A stretch of 64,000 bases of DNA from Psoroptes ovis (Eukaryota; Arthropoda; Arachnida; Sarcoptiformes; Psoroptidae), in contig PQWQ01000001.1 in the NCBI GenBank assembly GCA_002943765.1, positions 992,001 through 1,056,000 of the forward strand. The letters are read 5' to 3'. Under the pieces are notes generated by a model. The model was given only the letters and a program-made list of their open reading frames with translations, was not told the DNA's origin and did no database searches. The translations under genes and the position numbers were made by a program. Positions 24,701 to 37,710 of the stretch are shown in pieces. How positions within the stretch are numbered: the first letter of the stretch is position 1; each line of letters begins with the position of its first letter.

Positions 24701-26991
24701 TTAAATAATGATCATGATGAGAAATTGATATTTTTTTTCTCATTGAACCAAATCAATGATTTATATTCAGTAAATATTTCCATTTTCTACTTTACATCAC
24801 TTTGTTTTGTAAATATCTTGTGTATAGCATACATAAATACATAAGAATTTATTTGATAATTACCAATGAAATTTGTTTTGATTCGACTAACAACATTGTT
24901 ATAATTATTAATTTTATTATGATTAGAATTATAGAATGCTATATTCATCACATCATTACTGTTTTTCATCATCGTGGAATTCTGTTGTTGTTGTTGTTGT
25001 GATGCATTGGACTGCTGCTGTTGATTCATTGTTTTTGAACGAGGTAGCGATTGTTGTTGTTGAGATATGTTCGATCTATTGACTGTTTGTTCAATATTTC
25101 CATAAAGAAAATTCAATCTTTGCAGCTGTCGATTTTGATTATCATTATTTTGCATTGAAATGGTAGGTTTAAGAGGTATGCCGATTCGATTGATATCAGG
25201 CGCAGCATAAAAATAATTGCATAAATTTTTTACATTCGATATTTTATTAATTTTTTCTTCATTGACATCGTTATCATTATTATTATTCGATACTTGTATC
25301 GGCACAATTAAAGCTTGTTGTGTACGTATAGGTGATATCGTCAGTGTTTTTGCTTGTGTTTTGCAACTATTATTATTATTGTTAGTTATATTATTTATAG
25401 CTAATTTTGATGTCGCTGGCAATTTCGATAATGGCAATTTTGTACCACCATTCTGATGGTTGGAAAAAATATTGTCATTTATGTTAGCGTTCGTTGCTTT
25501 TGTCGCAAGCATATGAATTGATGATGGCAATTTACAGACTTGATTTTTGTCATAATTATCAACTTTTGTGTTGGCCGATTGATTGTTTTCAGTGTTACGA
25601 TTTAACGATGATGATCGAGATGATGATGCAGTTACTGGTTTAGCGTTTGTTACCGCAGAATTTAATGTTGGTGCAGAAATAGGTTTTGTTAACAATGATG
25701 AGGATGATGATGCTTTTATTATACAAGAATTTAGATCATTTTTGCTTAAGGTGGATTTTGATTTTTCATTTATTTTATTATTCTTTATTGAATTTGTTTT
25801 TGTTATTGTTTGTGTATGCAATTGATTTGAACGCGATGGCGGAAGATTATGACCATTCACATTTCCAGTTGATTTAGATGTTACAATTGATGCGGATGCA
25901 GATGAAGATGATGGTATGCGCGAACGAAATCCACGAAATAATGATGAAATTTGTGTTGGAGGCAAAAGTTTACTTGATTTGTATTGTTGTTTAGAATTAT
26001 CATCATCATTAACTTCAAGTTTATTATTGCCGGTTATTATATGTTGATGATAATTCAATGATGATGTTGATGATGCTGGATTATTTGATGATTGTGTTGA
26101 TGGCTTTATCCGAGACATTTTATCATTATTGTCATTATGATTTGATTTTTTCCAACGACCAGACTTTGTCAAATAGAAACGTTTTAAAAAATTTTCCTTC
26201 TTTATATTATTTTTTAGAGTTTTTTGATCATTACTAATGGTTTTATCATTCAAATCATCATCATCATCATCTTCAGATGACAATACAACTTCTAATAATT
26301 CAGATATTTCAGGCACAAAAGAAACTTGATAGCTTTGTATTAATGTTGTTTGTTTTGTTGAGTTTGACAATTGTTGTTGTTGTTGTTGATTTTTATTGGG
26401 ATTTGTTGTGTCGATTTCGATTCGAATCAAATCATCACTTTTATCACTAAAAATATTTTCATTAATTTTAACTGAATTTAATGGTTTTTGATTCGATTGT
26501 TTTCGCGAACGTAATGTATCACGTAATTTATTTAATAGTTTTTTTCGTTTTTCAATTGTAACTTTAGCTTTTTCTCGATGTGAAGGTGACTTAGATAATT
26601 TTGGTGTTGATGTTCGTGATGATGATGATGTCGATGAAGGTGTTGATGATGGAGATCTTCGATTATTGTATTTAAGGCACTTGTGGTATTTTTTCGATGG
26701 TGTAAGTTGATTATTATTACATTTTTTTGAATTATTCTTTATGTTATCATCGACAAATGATACAGAATATTTTAATGGTTTTACTATCGAAGATGATAGA
26801 TGAGAATTATCTTGATTATTCAATTGTTGTTGATTTGAGTCTGATTCTTTGGTAAGAGTATTGAAATTTTCAGTTTCACAATTTTTATTGGCTAAAAAAA
26901 TCAAATTATTATTATTCACAGTCGATGTTTGATCAAATTGATTATTTATAATTGGATTGTTTGTCGATAAATTTGAATAGCAATTTCCCAT
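21774..26991 (-). CDS. Large Asn/Ser-rich protein with MGNC N-terminus and C-terminal coiled coil (tentatively CCSER-like)
   Basis: Four exons on the minus strand: 24864-26991, 22710-24424, 22390-22641 and 21774-22223. Phases 1, 0 and 0 close cleanly and give 1514 residues. The ATG at 26991 gives MGNCYSNLS, a consensus for N-myristoylation of Gly2 with a palmitoylatable Cys4, so membrane attachment is predicted. Most of the protein is low-complexity Asn, Ser and Gln with basic patches (EKAKVTIEKRKKLLNKLRDT). Conserved-looking segments sit near the end: LRAVAQDLISIKTLLIRLQ and, in exon 3, MQLLREENHDLRQHCQ continuing as a coiled coil to KLLQQQM. That pair recalls the C-terminal coiled coils of serine-rich coiled-coil (CCSER/FAM190) proteins, but the match is from memory and weak. 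The last exon is poly-Asn and ends CWIKG; a GT at its end (AAAG/GTTAGG) leaves another downstream exon possible. Function unknown. Confidence 0.72.
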
Positions 26992-29505
26992 CAATAAAAA
27001 TTTTATTTTTTATTCAAAAATTTAAATGGAAAAATTCCTGCCAAATAAAAAAAAAGGAAAATAAAAATCGACATTAGACATTTGACAAAGAAAAAAATTC
27101 AAGAAAAAATCAAGAAAAAAAATGATTAATGATTACTACCATCAATCTAAATAATATTTATGATTATTACTTTGGCAAAGAAAACAAGCAATACATTAGA
27201 AAATGAAAAAAATTGTCATTTTAGTTTCTGTTCAAAATTTTTGTTGTTTGTTTGTCAAGTTAAAACAGAAAAAAAAATTGTTACTAAAAATGCAAATAGC
27301 ATCTTCATATGAATTAGATGAAGATACTAAACACTTCCTGAATTTAGTTTACGAAAAAAAAACTTTGATAAATAATAATTTAAATCTTAGAAAGTAAAAT
27401 ACGAAAAATTTATGACACCATAAACGCCCACACACGCATACACATTTAAAGATGTTTGAAAATGAATTAATAAATTAGTAATTTAATGTTAACTAAGTTG
27501 TTGAAATAACAACAAAAATATAAATGAGTTGGTTTAAAATTATAAGTAAAAAAATAATGATAATTTTTAAATCAAAAACATGATCAAAAATCTATTAATC
27601 ATTTGAATAATTGATTTAATTTTGACTGAACATCATTATTTGGATTATTCAAGTATTAAAAAAAAAACTGAGCAACGTGGAATCAATTTCATATGATGAT
27701 GATGATGATCATTTTCAATGTTATATATTCGATAAATAAATGGAAAAATCCATTTGAATTTTGTAGAAAATAAGTGAATGAATTCAAACCCAGACAAAAA
27801 AAAACATTGAGTTGTTCCAGAAACTAGGACAAAATAATCATAATAATAAATTCGGGAAAAACAGAATAAATGGGATTCTTCAATGATTCTATAGAATGAA
27901 TACATGCACATAAATAATACTAATTTTTTTTTCAAATTTCGAGTAACAAATAAGATATTTTTATGTTCATCACTGATATAAAATGAAATGTGGAAAAAAA
28001 AAGAGAGAAGAAAAATTGATTAAATAACAATAACAATAATAATAATAATAATCATTTCATCAACACATCAAAAATAAACACCATCATTATTATCATTGTA
28101 TATTTTTTTTTAAATATTTTATTCAAAGAGAAAAAATTTTTTCACTTAATATTATTCTTTTCATCATTCAATATATTGAATATTAAAAAAGAAAACATTG
28201 ATTTGAATTACACACATACATTGCTGTTGGCCAGCAAAAAAAAAAAAAAAGAGTAAATGTTGATGATGATGATGATTGTTAGTCGTCGGTGGAACTATGG
28301 ATAATTATCATTGTTTGTTGTTGTTGTGATCGTTGTTGGCAAGTTGTGGAAACACATTGTAAACACAATGCATTGTGTTTGGGAGTGAAAAATATAATGA
28401 AATAAAATAAACAACAAGTTTACAAGTTGACAATGGTTGCCCACAAAATGAAAAGATAGTCATTCATTCATTCATTCATCATTCATTTTTTTCATATTTA
28501 CCATTTAAAATGGATATTTTATTAATGATTTGGAGCCATCAAATCATTTCGAGGTTGTTGTTGTTGTTTGTTGTCATTTGAATCTTCGCGAAGATCTGCT
28601 AACAGCAAACACTTGAATAATTCTCAAAAAAAATTCTTGCTTTCTCAGGAGTTTCTCAGGAATGAATTTATAAACGCTTTTAGGTCTCCAAACGAGGGCA
28701 TTCAATCTTAAATCAATAAATGATAACGCGCGCAGGCAGAAAAAATTTAAAATTTTCAAAATTGAGTTGAATCCACAATTGCGTAATCAGATACAATCAG
28801 ATGACAATTGTTTTGGATTTGCGTCAAGAATGAATTTTGACGCTCAAAGTTAAATTTAAATTTTTTACGGTTTATACATTACAAGTTGTTCAGAGGAAAA
28901 AATTGACTGAAAAAAAAACATAAACAAAAAATCGTGGTTTTTTCGAGAGTTTCCATTTAATTTCTTTTTTTTTTTTTTAATTTCAATTTAAAATTAATTG
29001 ATCATCAAAATTTATTGATTGAAGATATTTTGAATTAATCTTTGATATAAAAATATATCAAAAACGCGTTGATTAATCAATTCAAATTCAACTTTGTTAC
29101 TGTTATTCTTTTGCAATAAATAAAAATAAAATGATTTAATCATAAAACAAATCGAAAAAAATGCAATTAATTCAAAAATATCCCAAAAAAATCGTTCTCA
29201 TCATCATTAAATCATTGATTAATATTTGAAAATAGAAAAAATTGATGTCAATGTTGATCATTGAATTCTTTAATTATCATTTTTTTGTATTGTTAGGATT
29301 AGCGTGAAGAAAATTAATTCATTGATTATCTATGCTTTAATTCTTGATCATCATCATTATTATTGAATTGTTGATTTAAACGACTGTCATGTGACTTTTT
29401 CTCTAATTCTTCACTAGAAATTGCCACTAATAACTCATATATAAATAAATCATTTCGTCTTCAACTTGAATTGTTACCTTTTTTTATTTTCTTCTCAAAG
29501 CTATA
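26992..29505. other. Intergenic between divergent genes
   Basis: 2.5 kb separating the large minus-strand gene from the GPR107 homologue. It contains palindromes at 28361-28380 and 28582-28595, TGA/TTG microsatellites and A-runs. Promoters for both flanking genes should lie here. No ORF is credible. Confidence 0.5.
28361..28380. repeat. 20-nt perfect palindrome
   Basis: The sequence AAACACAATG is followed directly by its reverse complement. It lies in the intergenic region with no visible associated gene. Confidence 0.6.
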
Positions 29506-31941
29506 ATGTTTAATTTAAGAATTATAATTTCATTTTTATTAACACTGTCATTATGGCCACTGATGAATGATTGTCGTAAACATCATCTGCAATTACAAGC
29601 AAGTTTAGATGTTTGAATTTATTTTCAACAATCTAATTAATTAATTTTTCTATTCATTCCCATAGAATGATATTAGAAAATTTTTTCCAATTTCCACTTT
29701 CGGATATTTCACTGGTGGACAATTAGAAGTCATTGTTAATCGTTTTAGTTATTTTCCAAATGATTTGGATGAAAATCTCGTATCAGTTTAGTATACATTT
29801 GTCTAAATACTTGCAATTTCTGATTTTTCTTACCCTTTCTACAATCTAGAAAAAATTGGGATTTTCCTTGACGCGGACAACCAGCAATAACATTTCGCCA
29901 TATATCGTATGTTTGAAATTGATTATCAAATTTTCAATGTTAAGATGATGATTTTTCAATGCAAAATTTTAGGATGGACAATATAGCCAAATACTATGTA
30001 CGCTAGAACAAGATATGGATTATTTTCAAGATGATTTAGGCGTCATTTTGATGAAATTTGATGTTAAAAATAATAGGTAAAATTGAAGGTTTCAGTCAAT
30101 TCATTCATTTTCATTTCTCCTTCAGTATTTCATTAGAATGCAATGAAGATCTCAACAAATTGAGCATATTTTCATCTGAACATTCAATCGCAAAACGTGA
30201 TATTGATGTAACAAATGAAAAATTAAATCTTGAACCTCAGCAAAAACAACAGCAACAACCTCAAGCAAAACAGTCAAACATTATTAATGAAAATAATGAA
30301 ATTAAAAATGTAGTCAAAGATCAAAATGTGCCCACAATTGCAAATGTCAATTTGGATGAAAAAATTGATCAAAATGATGATGTAAATCAACAGCAGTCTA
30401 AACATGAAATCGATTCCAAGAAAAATGTCAACATCAATGATGATGATAAAAATAATCAGGATGAATCTATTAAGCAAATCCAACCGAACTCTGTGACGAA
30501 TTCACCATATTCATGTTTAACAAAATCATTCGAAATGAAACGTATAGGCAAGTCAAGTGATGGAAGTTTAGAATTTCAATTCAGGGTATGTTTCTTATCT
30601 TGATTTTAAATTCAATAATTTATCATTTCGACATTTGTTTTCTTAGTTCAAAGTTTTCATAACAGAACCTAAGTATGAAGGATTATATTCATTACATTTT
30701 CATAATTGTCTTAATTATCCAACAAAAACATCGCAAGATATTTTAGTAAATGCCCATCAAACTTTTATTGATTTAGATATAAATATTGTTGAAAGAAATC
30801 TTGATAATTATTTATCCGCTGGTGAAATACCGTTACCACAATTATTTTTTGCATTGTCAATCATATTCTTCATCATGGGTACCATTTGGTTTGTATCTAT
30901 TCGAAGCCGATATGAAGAAACATTCAAAATACATTATTTGATGGGTGTGCTGGTATTTGTCAAAGCTTTATCATTAATGTTTCATAGTGTATGTATTTTT
31001 CTCTTTGCCAAAAATTATCTCAACAATTTTACTTGATTCCTTCCAATCAGATCGATTATCATTTTATTGCAAAGGAAGGATCTCAAGTTGAGACATGGGC
31101 CGTGTTATATTACATCACACATTTTTTAAAGGGTGCTTTATTGTTCATCACAATTGTGTTGATCGGTACTGGTTGGGCTTTCATTAAACATATATTGAAT
31201 GATAAAGATAAAAAAATTTTCATGGTTGTCATACCCTTACAAGTACGATTATTATTTCTAGCATAAATAATTCACTTCATTTTTATCCTCATTCAATCAT
31301 TTATTTTTCCAATGAAAGGTAATTGCAAATGTAGCTGATATAATAACCGAAGAGAGCGAAGAAGGAGCATTCATACACACAGTTTGGAGAGAAATATTTA
31401 TATTAGTCGATATGATATGTTGTGGTGCAATATTGTTTCCAGTAATTTGGTCGATTAGACATCTGCATGAAGCATCCGCGACCGATGGTAAAGCAGCTAT
31501 TAACTTGAAAAAATTGAAATTATTTCGTTTTTTCTATGTGATGATTGTTTTCTACATATATTTCACGAGAATAATTGTTTATCTAGTTAAAATTACTGTG
31601 CCTTTCAATTATGAATGGTTGGCACAATTTTTTCAACATGCCGCAACATTAATATTTTTTCTATTGACTGGCTATCATTTTCAACCAACAACATCGAATC
31701 CATATTATCAATTATTACAAGATGATATTGAAATGGATGAAGAAGTGTATGTTATTTTTGAATTTCATTAATTCAATCAAACCGCTAATTATTTGAATTT
31801 TTTTTCTATACTTGTTCAATTTGTAGTTTATTTATTCAACCAAGTACATTTACTGAAGCTAAAAAACGTAATCGTGATTTAGAATCATCTGGTGATTTAC
31901 AAAATTTATTACACACAAATTCAATACATGATTATGATTGA
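29506..31941 (+). CDS. GPR107: GPR107/GPR108-family (lung seven-TM / GOST) Golgi membrane protein
   Basis: Nine exons: 29506-29598, 29666-29779, 29850-29906, 29973-30076, 30126-30585, 30647-30988, 31051-31242, 31319-31746 and 31827-31941, in all 634 residues. The family consists of seven-TM proteins of the trans-Golgi and endosomal system involved in trafficking. Seen: an N-terminal signal peptide (FLLTLSLWPL), the luminal GOLD-like part (ISTFGYFTGGQLEV, GFSLTRT), then the hallmark SAGEIPLPQL before TM1 (about residue 341). Next come YYITHFLKGALLFITIVLIG, GWAFIKHIL, DKDKKIFMVVIPLQ, CCGAILFPVIWSIRHLHEAS and YIYFTRI. The luminal domain carries an Asn/Gln/Asp-rich insert at about residues 160-245. 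Intron 1 appears to use a GC donor (CAA/GCAAGT), because only this join keeps the frame. Very secure family assignment. Confidence 0.92.
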
Positions 31942-32691
31942 TTGATTAATTGATTTTAATCAAATCAAATCGAATTGATATTTTTGTAATTTTCATTTAC
32001 ACAAATTGATCCATTATTATTATTATCATTATTATTGTCATTAATTGAAACACCTGTGTTGTTAAATAATTAATATTTTGCCATTCATTCATTCATTCAT
32101 AATGATTATTATTTTTACAAATTGTAATTCTTTCTTTTTCAAATTTATGATTTAAAAAACTAATGAATAATAATAAAAATGATTAAATAATTTCTATTGA
32201 ATCAAAGCTTTGTCCATATAAAGTTTTACTGTAATGAATGTTTGTTTATTGGAATTTTTATTGTTGTTATATATATACGATATTTCCTATTATGATGACC
32301 AAACAAACCAATCTATATGAAACTTTTATATTCATTTTATATATGTATTTCATTATATTTATTCAACATTGATTCTATATATGTGAAAATTCATTGTTAT
32401 CATTATTATTATCGAAAAGAATAATTTTGATCCAACTCAATTTTCAAAATCCTGATTCTAGTACATATATAGTTTTGACACTAATTCTACGATTCACATA
32501 GCTCCAATGATCATTGAATTATTTTATGTTATCATTTATTTGAAGTAATGTATTTATTTTAATTATTTCTATCGTAAAAAATAACGAAAACGACAAGTTC
32601 AATTAAATCAATCAATATTTATAGATTGAAGTGATTTTAATTTTGATCAATTTAATGAATAATTAAGAATTTATTTTATGACAAACAAAAA
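31942..32691. other. Intergenic between GPR107 homologue and KSR
   Basis: AT-rich 750 bp holding the GPR107 3'UTR and the likely ksr promoter. No ORF or RNA gene is recognised. Confidence 0.5.
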
Positions 32692-35600
32692 ATGCATACA
32701 AATGATAATATTGATAATCAAATATTAACAATACCTCAAAATTGGTTAAAAACGGTGCAATGGAATACTGAAGATTGTTTATCATGGAAATCATCAATTG
32801 ATATCGATGGAAATCGATTGGAAAAATTACGTTCTTGGAATTTCGATGAATCAAATGATGTCGATAAACAACAAATACGTTTACTTGAGGTAAATATTTT
32901 CAATTGCATCATTCATATCGATTTATTCATTTGTTCCATTTTTTTAATAATTAGAATAACCTTGTAAGAAATTTTGTAAAATTAATCTTTGCACGAAGAA
33001 ATTGGTCAAAATGGGATGATGTTGATGAATTACATGATTTTCAAATACACACAAGTTGGTTTAATGTGATAGGTTTAGATAAAAAATGCAAAGAAGTATG
33101 TTCACTTCTGGGATATTTTGCACTGTGTATAACAGTTGATTTGATTTTATATTCAATTTTACAGATACTTTCAGATCAATATGAAGATATTGAAGAATTG
33201 ATCAATGCTGATGAAGAAGAATTGAAAATTTTATTATTACGTGGTTTTCAATTAAAAATTAATGAAATATATTTCGATGATGATGATTACTATGGTAATG
33301 ATTATATAAAACATTCATATGATTTATTCGAACAAAAAAATGGATGTTTCGCAACTGATAATGATGATGAAAACAATAATGGATATGTTAATGATGATGA
33401 AGATAATGAATCTACAATTAAAAATGACATAAAATTATATGTTCGTGATTACGTTCGTCTTGTTTGGCGTGCACACAATGCAATGATTCGTTGTCTAGAT
33501 ATAATAAAAAATTTCGATGAATTACCATCAACAACACTGAATTTTTATTGGGATTCATGGAATCATTGGATTAAACAAGCTTCGATTGATGAACAACGTA
33601 AATCGTCGATTCTAACGGCTATTTCGATGCTTAAAAAAGCCAAACATTCACCCAAACCATTGCCACCATTACCTGATTTGAAAGCAAATTTTTTACGCAA
33701 TTTTCGTATTAATGGTGATTCGAGATCAACTGTTTCTAGTCCATTATCGCCACCGATTCCACCATTATCAGCTGGAAATTTTAGCCATCGTTCAACATCA
33801 TCATCGTCTTCATCATCAATTATTCAATCAGGAATTCATAATTTAAATTTAATCATTGATCCAAATCATGCTCCATATTCAAATTGTATGAATCAATCTT
33901 CACAGCAATCAGAAAAGCAGTCATTGTCTAGTCTACAAAATCGTCGACCAACACCACCGCCTACACCACCTGTACATTATCAATCAAAGAAATCATTGAT
34001 ATTATTTACAAATATTTCCAACAATAATCGTAATTCAAATGATAGAAAATTTCCTACCACACCGCCTCCTATGCGTCGTCATCAAACAAATATTTTCGGA
34101 ATTTGTAGTGAAAATTTTCCATTGACGAAAAGTAAATCGCACGAAGAACATTTATCGAATAGAATCGAAATAATTGATCCAATCAGTAACAGGTTTGTTA
34201 TGGCCATCTTCTTAGCTGATTTTTAATTCTATATTTTCTCTTTAATTGATTAGTAAATTATTGAAAAAATATAATTTGATACCGATCAATAGCAAATCAC
34301 AGAAACAATCTACCAGTCAACATTGTCATCATCATCACCATCATCATCATTATCAACAAAATAATCAATCCAATGCAAATAATAATAATAAACATAATTC
34401 ATTGGATAATCTACCACATGTACCGACATCATTAGTAAATAGTTCACAAAATGTAGCACAACAACATCAGCAGCTACAATATACACATCGTCGTCGATTG
34501 GCGACAGAGCCTGGATCAATAGGTTCGATTTCTCCAATTTTGACTTCATCAAATTGTTCATCACCTATTGCAATATCGCCAGAGAATCAAATTTATTATG
34601 AAAATATGAATAATATTGCCAATAATAGCAGTAAACCACAACATACTCCTAATGTCGTTGATAATTGTTTTATGGATTCTTCATCAACGGTACCTAGATC
34701 ACCAAGATCACAAGCAATGAGTCATTCCATTCATCATCGTTTTGTGTCGACAATGAAAATTAATTCCATTCAATGTAATGTTTGTGAAAAACAAATGTTT
34801 TTCGGTTTCAAATGTCGTGATTGTAAATATTATTGTCATCGTGATTGTCAAGATAAAGCACCGAATTCATGTGGTTTACCGAATGAATTGGTTGATTTAT
34901 TCAAACAAACATTAAGTGAAAATGGTTCAAACAACAATAATAACAATGGTCAAATACGATCATCATCACCAAAAAGTCAGCATCAGCAATCAATGATAAT
35001 GATGATACCGCAACGTGCAAAAAGTCAAATGTCAAATTATTACTGTGGTTCACAAATGAATCTTATTGGTGTTAGTGGTTTACATAGTTCATCATCGAAT
35101 CCATCATCACCGGCAGCTGTATTGCTGCACTATAGTCAGCAACAACATCATCACATTCATCATCAACACAATCAGCTACAACAACATTCCCATCAAAATC
35201 ATAGTAACGCTCAATCATCATCAAGTTCATCGACAACAATGTCACCAACTGGACCACTTAATTATATCAATCAAAAAACTCCCGGTAGTGCCAGCAGTAG
35301 TTCACAATTTCAATTCCCTCCCGACATCAATATTACATCAACAATGTCTATTGATTATGATGATAATCATTCTTTGATGATGACTGAACAATTTAGTCCA
35401 ATTTCCATGACACAAGATAATGATACAACATCAATTGATAATTTTTCAACAACAACAAACAATTTAATTTCAACAATCAATGAAGAAGAAGATAATACGG
35501 CAAGAGCATCTTCATCGTTGAATTCTGATTATCCGATGAAAAAACTTGAAAATTCAACATTGATTGATAGTGAAAAATCGAATAATTCAGCATTGGTAAC

Positions 35601-36930
35601 CAGTGAATCATCAGGCGATTCAGTACGTACTGTTACTGGTCGATTAGATTCACAAGATTCACAAGCTTCGGATATTGAACAAAATAATAGCAACAATGAT
35701 AATAATGAAAATAATAAAAATGATAACGATAATAAAGATAATAATAGTGAAAATACAGCATGGCCAAGACAAAATTCAGTTACATCACGTGAATGGGATA
35801 TACCATATGATGAATTGATTATCGAAGAAGAAATTGGTACCGGTCGTTCTGGCACTGTTTTTCGTGGTAAATGGCATGGTAATGTTGCAATAAAACGCTT
35901 CAATATAAGTAATAAAACGAATTCTGATGAAGAGAAGAAAATATTTGAAACATTTAAAGAAGAGGTGGCCATATTTCGTAAAACACGACACGATAATCTT
36001 GTATTGTTTATGGGTGCTTGCATGAAACCACCACATTTAGCGATTGTAACATCATTATGTAAAGGTTTAACATTACATACACATATTCATGTTCGACATG
36101 ATAAATTTAATCTAAATCGTACGATAATGATTATTGAACAAATTTGTTTAGCCATGGGATATTTACATGCACGTGGTATTATACACAAAGATTTGAAAAC
36201 TAAAAATATTTTCTATGAAAATGGTAAAATAATTATCACTGATTTTGGATTGAATTCAGTGGCAAAACTTTGCATTTCGAATAGGTGAGAAATTCTAATT
36301 TTCTTCTTCTAAATCTAAATTGAAATTCCATATCAATCAATTTTTGAAAAATAAAAAATACAGAAAAGATGATTGGTTAATCGTACCGAAAGGTTGGCTA
36401 TGTTATTTAGCACCAGAAATAATAAAAACATTAAGCGTTCATTCATATGATAATGGTGATGATTTACCATTTACATTCAGTACCGATATTTATGCATTTG
36501 GGTATGTTTTGTACATATTTTCAATCATATCGATTCAATTTAAATTTCATCATCCATTTCCATAGAACGGTATGGTTCGAATTATTATTCGGTAATTGGC
36601 CATTCAATGGACAACCACCCGAGGTGATTATTTGGCAAATCGGTAAAGGTATCAAACAACCTATTAATAATTTTCAAGCATCAAAAGAAATAAAGGTTAG
36701 TTTTATTTTTATTAATTTTGATTTTCTGATAATAATTTTCAATTTTTCGCTCACCAATCGCCCCATAAAAGGATCTTCTATACCTTTGTTGGACATTCGA
36801 TCCGGATAATCGTCCAGATTTCGGTAAACTCTATGAATTGATTGAAAAATTGCCTAAAAAACGATTACAACGGTCACCATCACATCCAACACATTTACAA
36901 CATGCAAGTGATGTGCAAACATTTTTTTGA
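32692..36930 (+). CDS. ksr: Kinase suppressor of Ras (KSR), Ras-MAPK scaffold pseudokinase
   Basis: Seven exons: 32692-32889, 32955-33095, 33165-34192, 34254-36284, 36364-36501, 36566-36695 and 36772-36930, giving 1274 residues. KSR scaffolds RAF, MEK and ERK at the membrane. The N-terminal 110 residues correspond to the CA1 coiled-coil/SAM-like region. A Ser/Pro-rich stretch follows (RRPTPPPTPP). A C1 zinc finger is at about residues 618-668 (HRFVSTMKI, CNVCEKQ, KCRDCKYYCHRDC). The kinase-like domain begins near residue 978: glycine loop GTGRSGTVFRG, VAIKRF, NLVLFMGACMKPPHLAI, the KSR hallmark HKDLKTKN (HKD in place of HRD), ITDFG, GWLCYLAPEI and the C-lobe PFNGQPPEVIIWQIG. The VAIK lysine is kept, unlike Arg in mammalian KSR. 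Intron 2 (33096-33164) is 69 bp and stop-free. Longer than typical KSR because of Ser/Asn/His/Gln-rich linkers. Confidence 0.93.
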
Positions 36931-37710
36931 TTGTAAATATATTGGATTGAATCTGTGATTTATTGTTAATTTAATTTGGTTCAATTTTCAATAAATTAAT
37001 CGTTAATTAAATAATCGAAATAATATATCGAGATTCGAACTCATCGTTAATGCATCGATGACACAAATGATAGTTGTATTGATTCAAGTGTGCAACCCTT
37101 TTATTTTATTTTCGTTTTATAAAATTAAAAAGTCCAAACATTTTGCAATGTTTGGACCTAATACAAAAATTTGTATTAAAGCTCCGTTTTAAATTGTTTT
37201 GCTCCACGGTGGTCTTTAGTAAAAGGCGAAAAACCATCACGTTAAATGAAACAAAACAAGAGCTTGAAAGCTACCATCCCGAAGGACAGCATGAAATTTG
37301 ATGATAACTGCTGAAAACATAAGAATTTTTTCATCGAATAAAAATGTTGCAGTTTTTATCGAGGTTATTTTTAATTAATTTTTAATATTTTGAAACAAAA
37401 ATTGCAGATTTTCTTGAATATTATTGTGATACCATAATTTACTATGATTATTTTGTATAGAAAAATGTGAAATATTCATCCAAAAATTAATTTTAATTGA
37501 CTTAAATTCCGATTATCTTCGGTCATAATTTGAGAAAATCAATTACAAAAAATGAAAAATTCAAAATATCGATTTTTTTCTCGATCTTTGCAATTCGATA
37601 CCATCGATTTTTTTCAATAAAAAAATTATCTTCTGTTCAGATTCTTGTTTATTTTTCTCTTATTTTGGCTTTTTAATATTTTCATGATTTATTCATATTT
37701 CAAATAAAAA
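36931..37710. other. Intergenic between ksr and pyd3, with hairpins
   Basis: Holds the ksr 3'UTR and the pyd3 promoter. Two adjacent perfect hairpins at 37132-37178 and a locally GC-richer block to about 37320 are the only distinctive content. No tRNA fold is convincing. Confidence 0.5.
37132..37178. repeat. Two adjacent perfect 9-bp hairpins
   Basis: First stem: GTCCAAACA at 37132-37140 pairs with TGTTTGGAC at 37149-37157 around an 8-nt loop. Second stem: TAATACAAA at 37159-37167 pairs with TTTGTATTA at 37170-37178 with a 2-nt spacer. It could be a structured RNA, a decayed transposon end or chance; no family is recognised. Confidence 0.5.

Noticed and set aside
35529..36036. Minus-strand frames opposite the KSR kinase domain
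   Set aside because: Shadow of the conserved KSR frame on the plus strand.
37015..37110. Minus-strand GAGTTCGAATCTC resembling a tRNA T-arm
   Set aside because: No matching acceptor stem, D-arm or anticodon loop can be folded around it at proper spacing.
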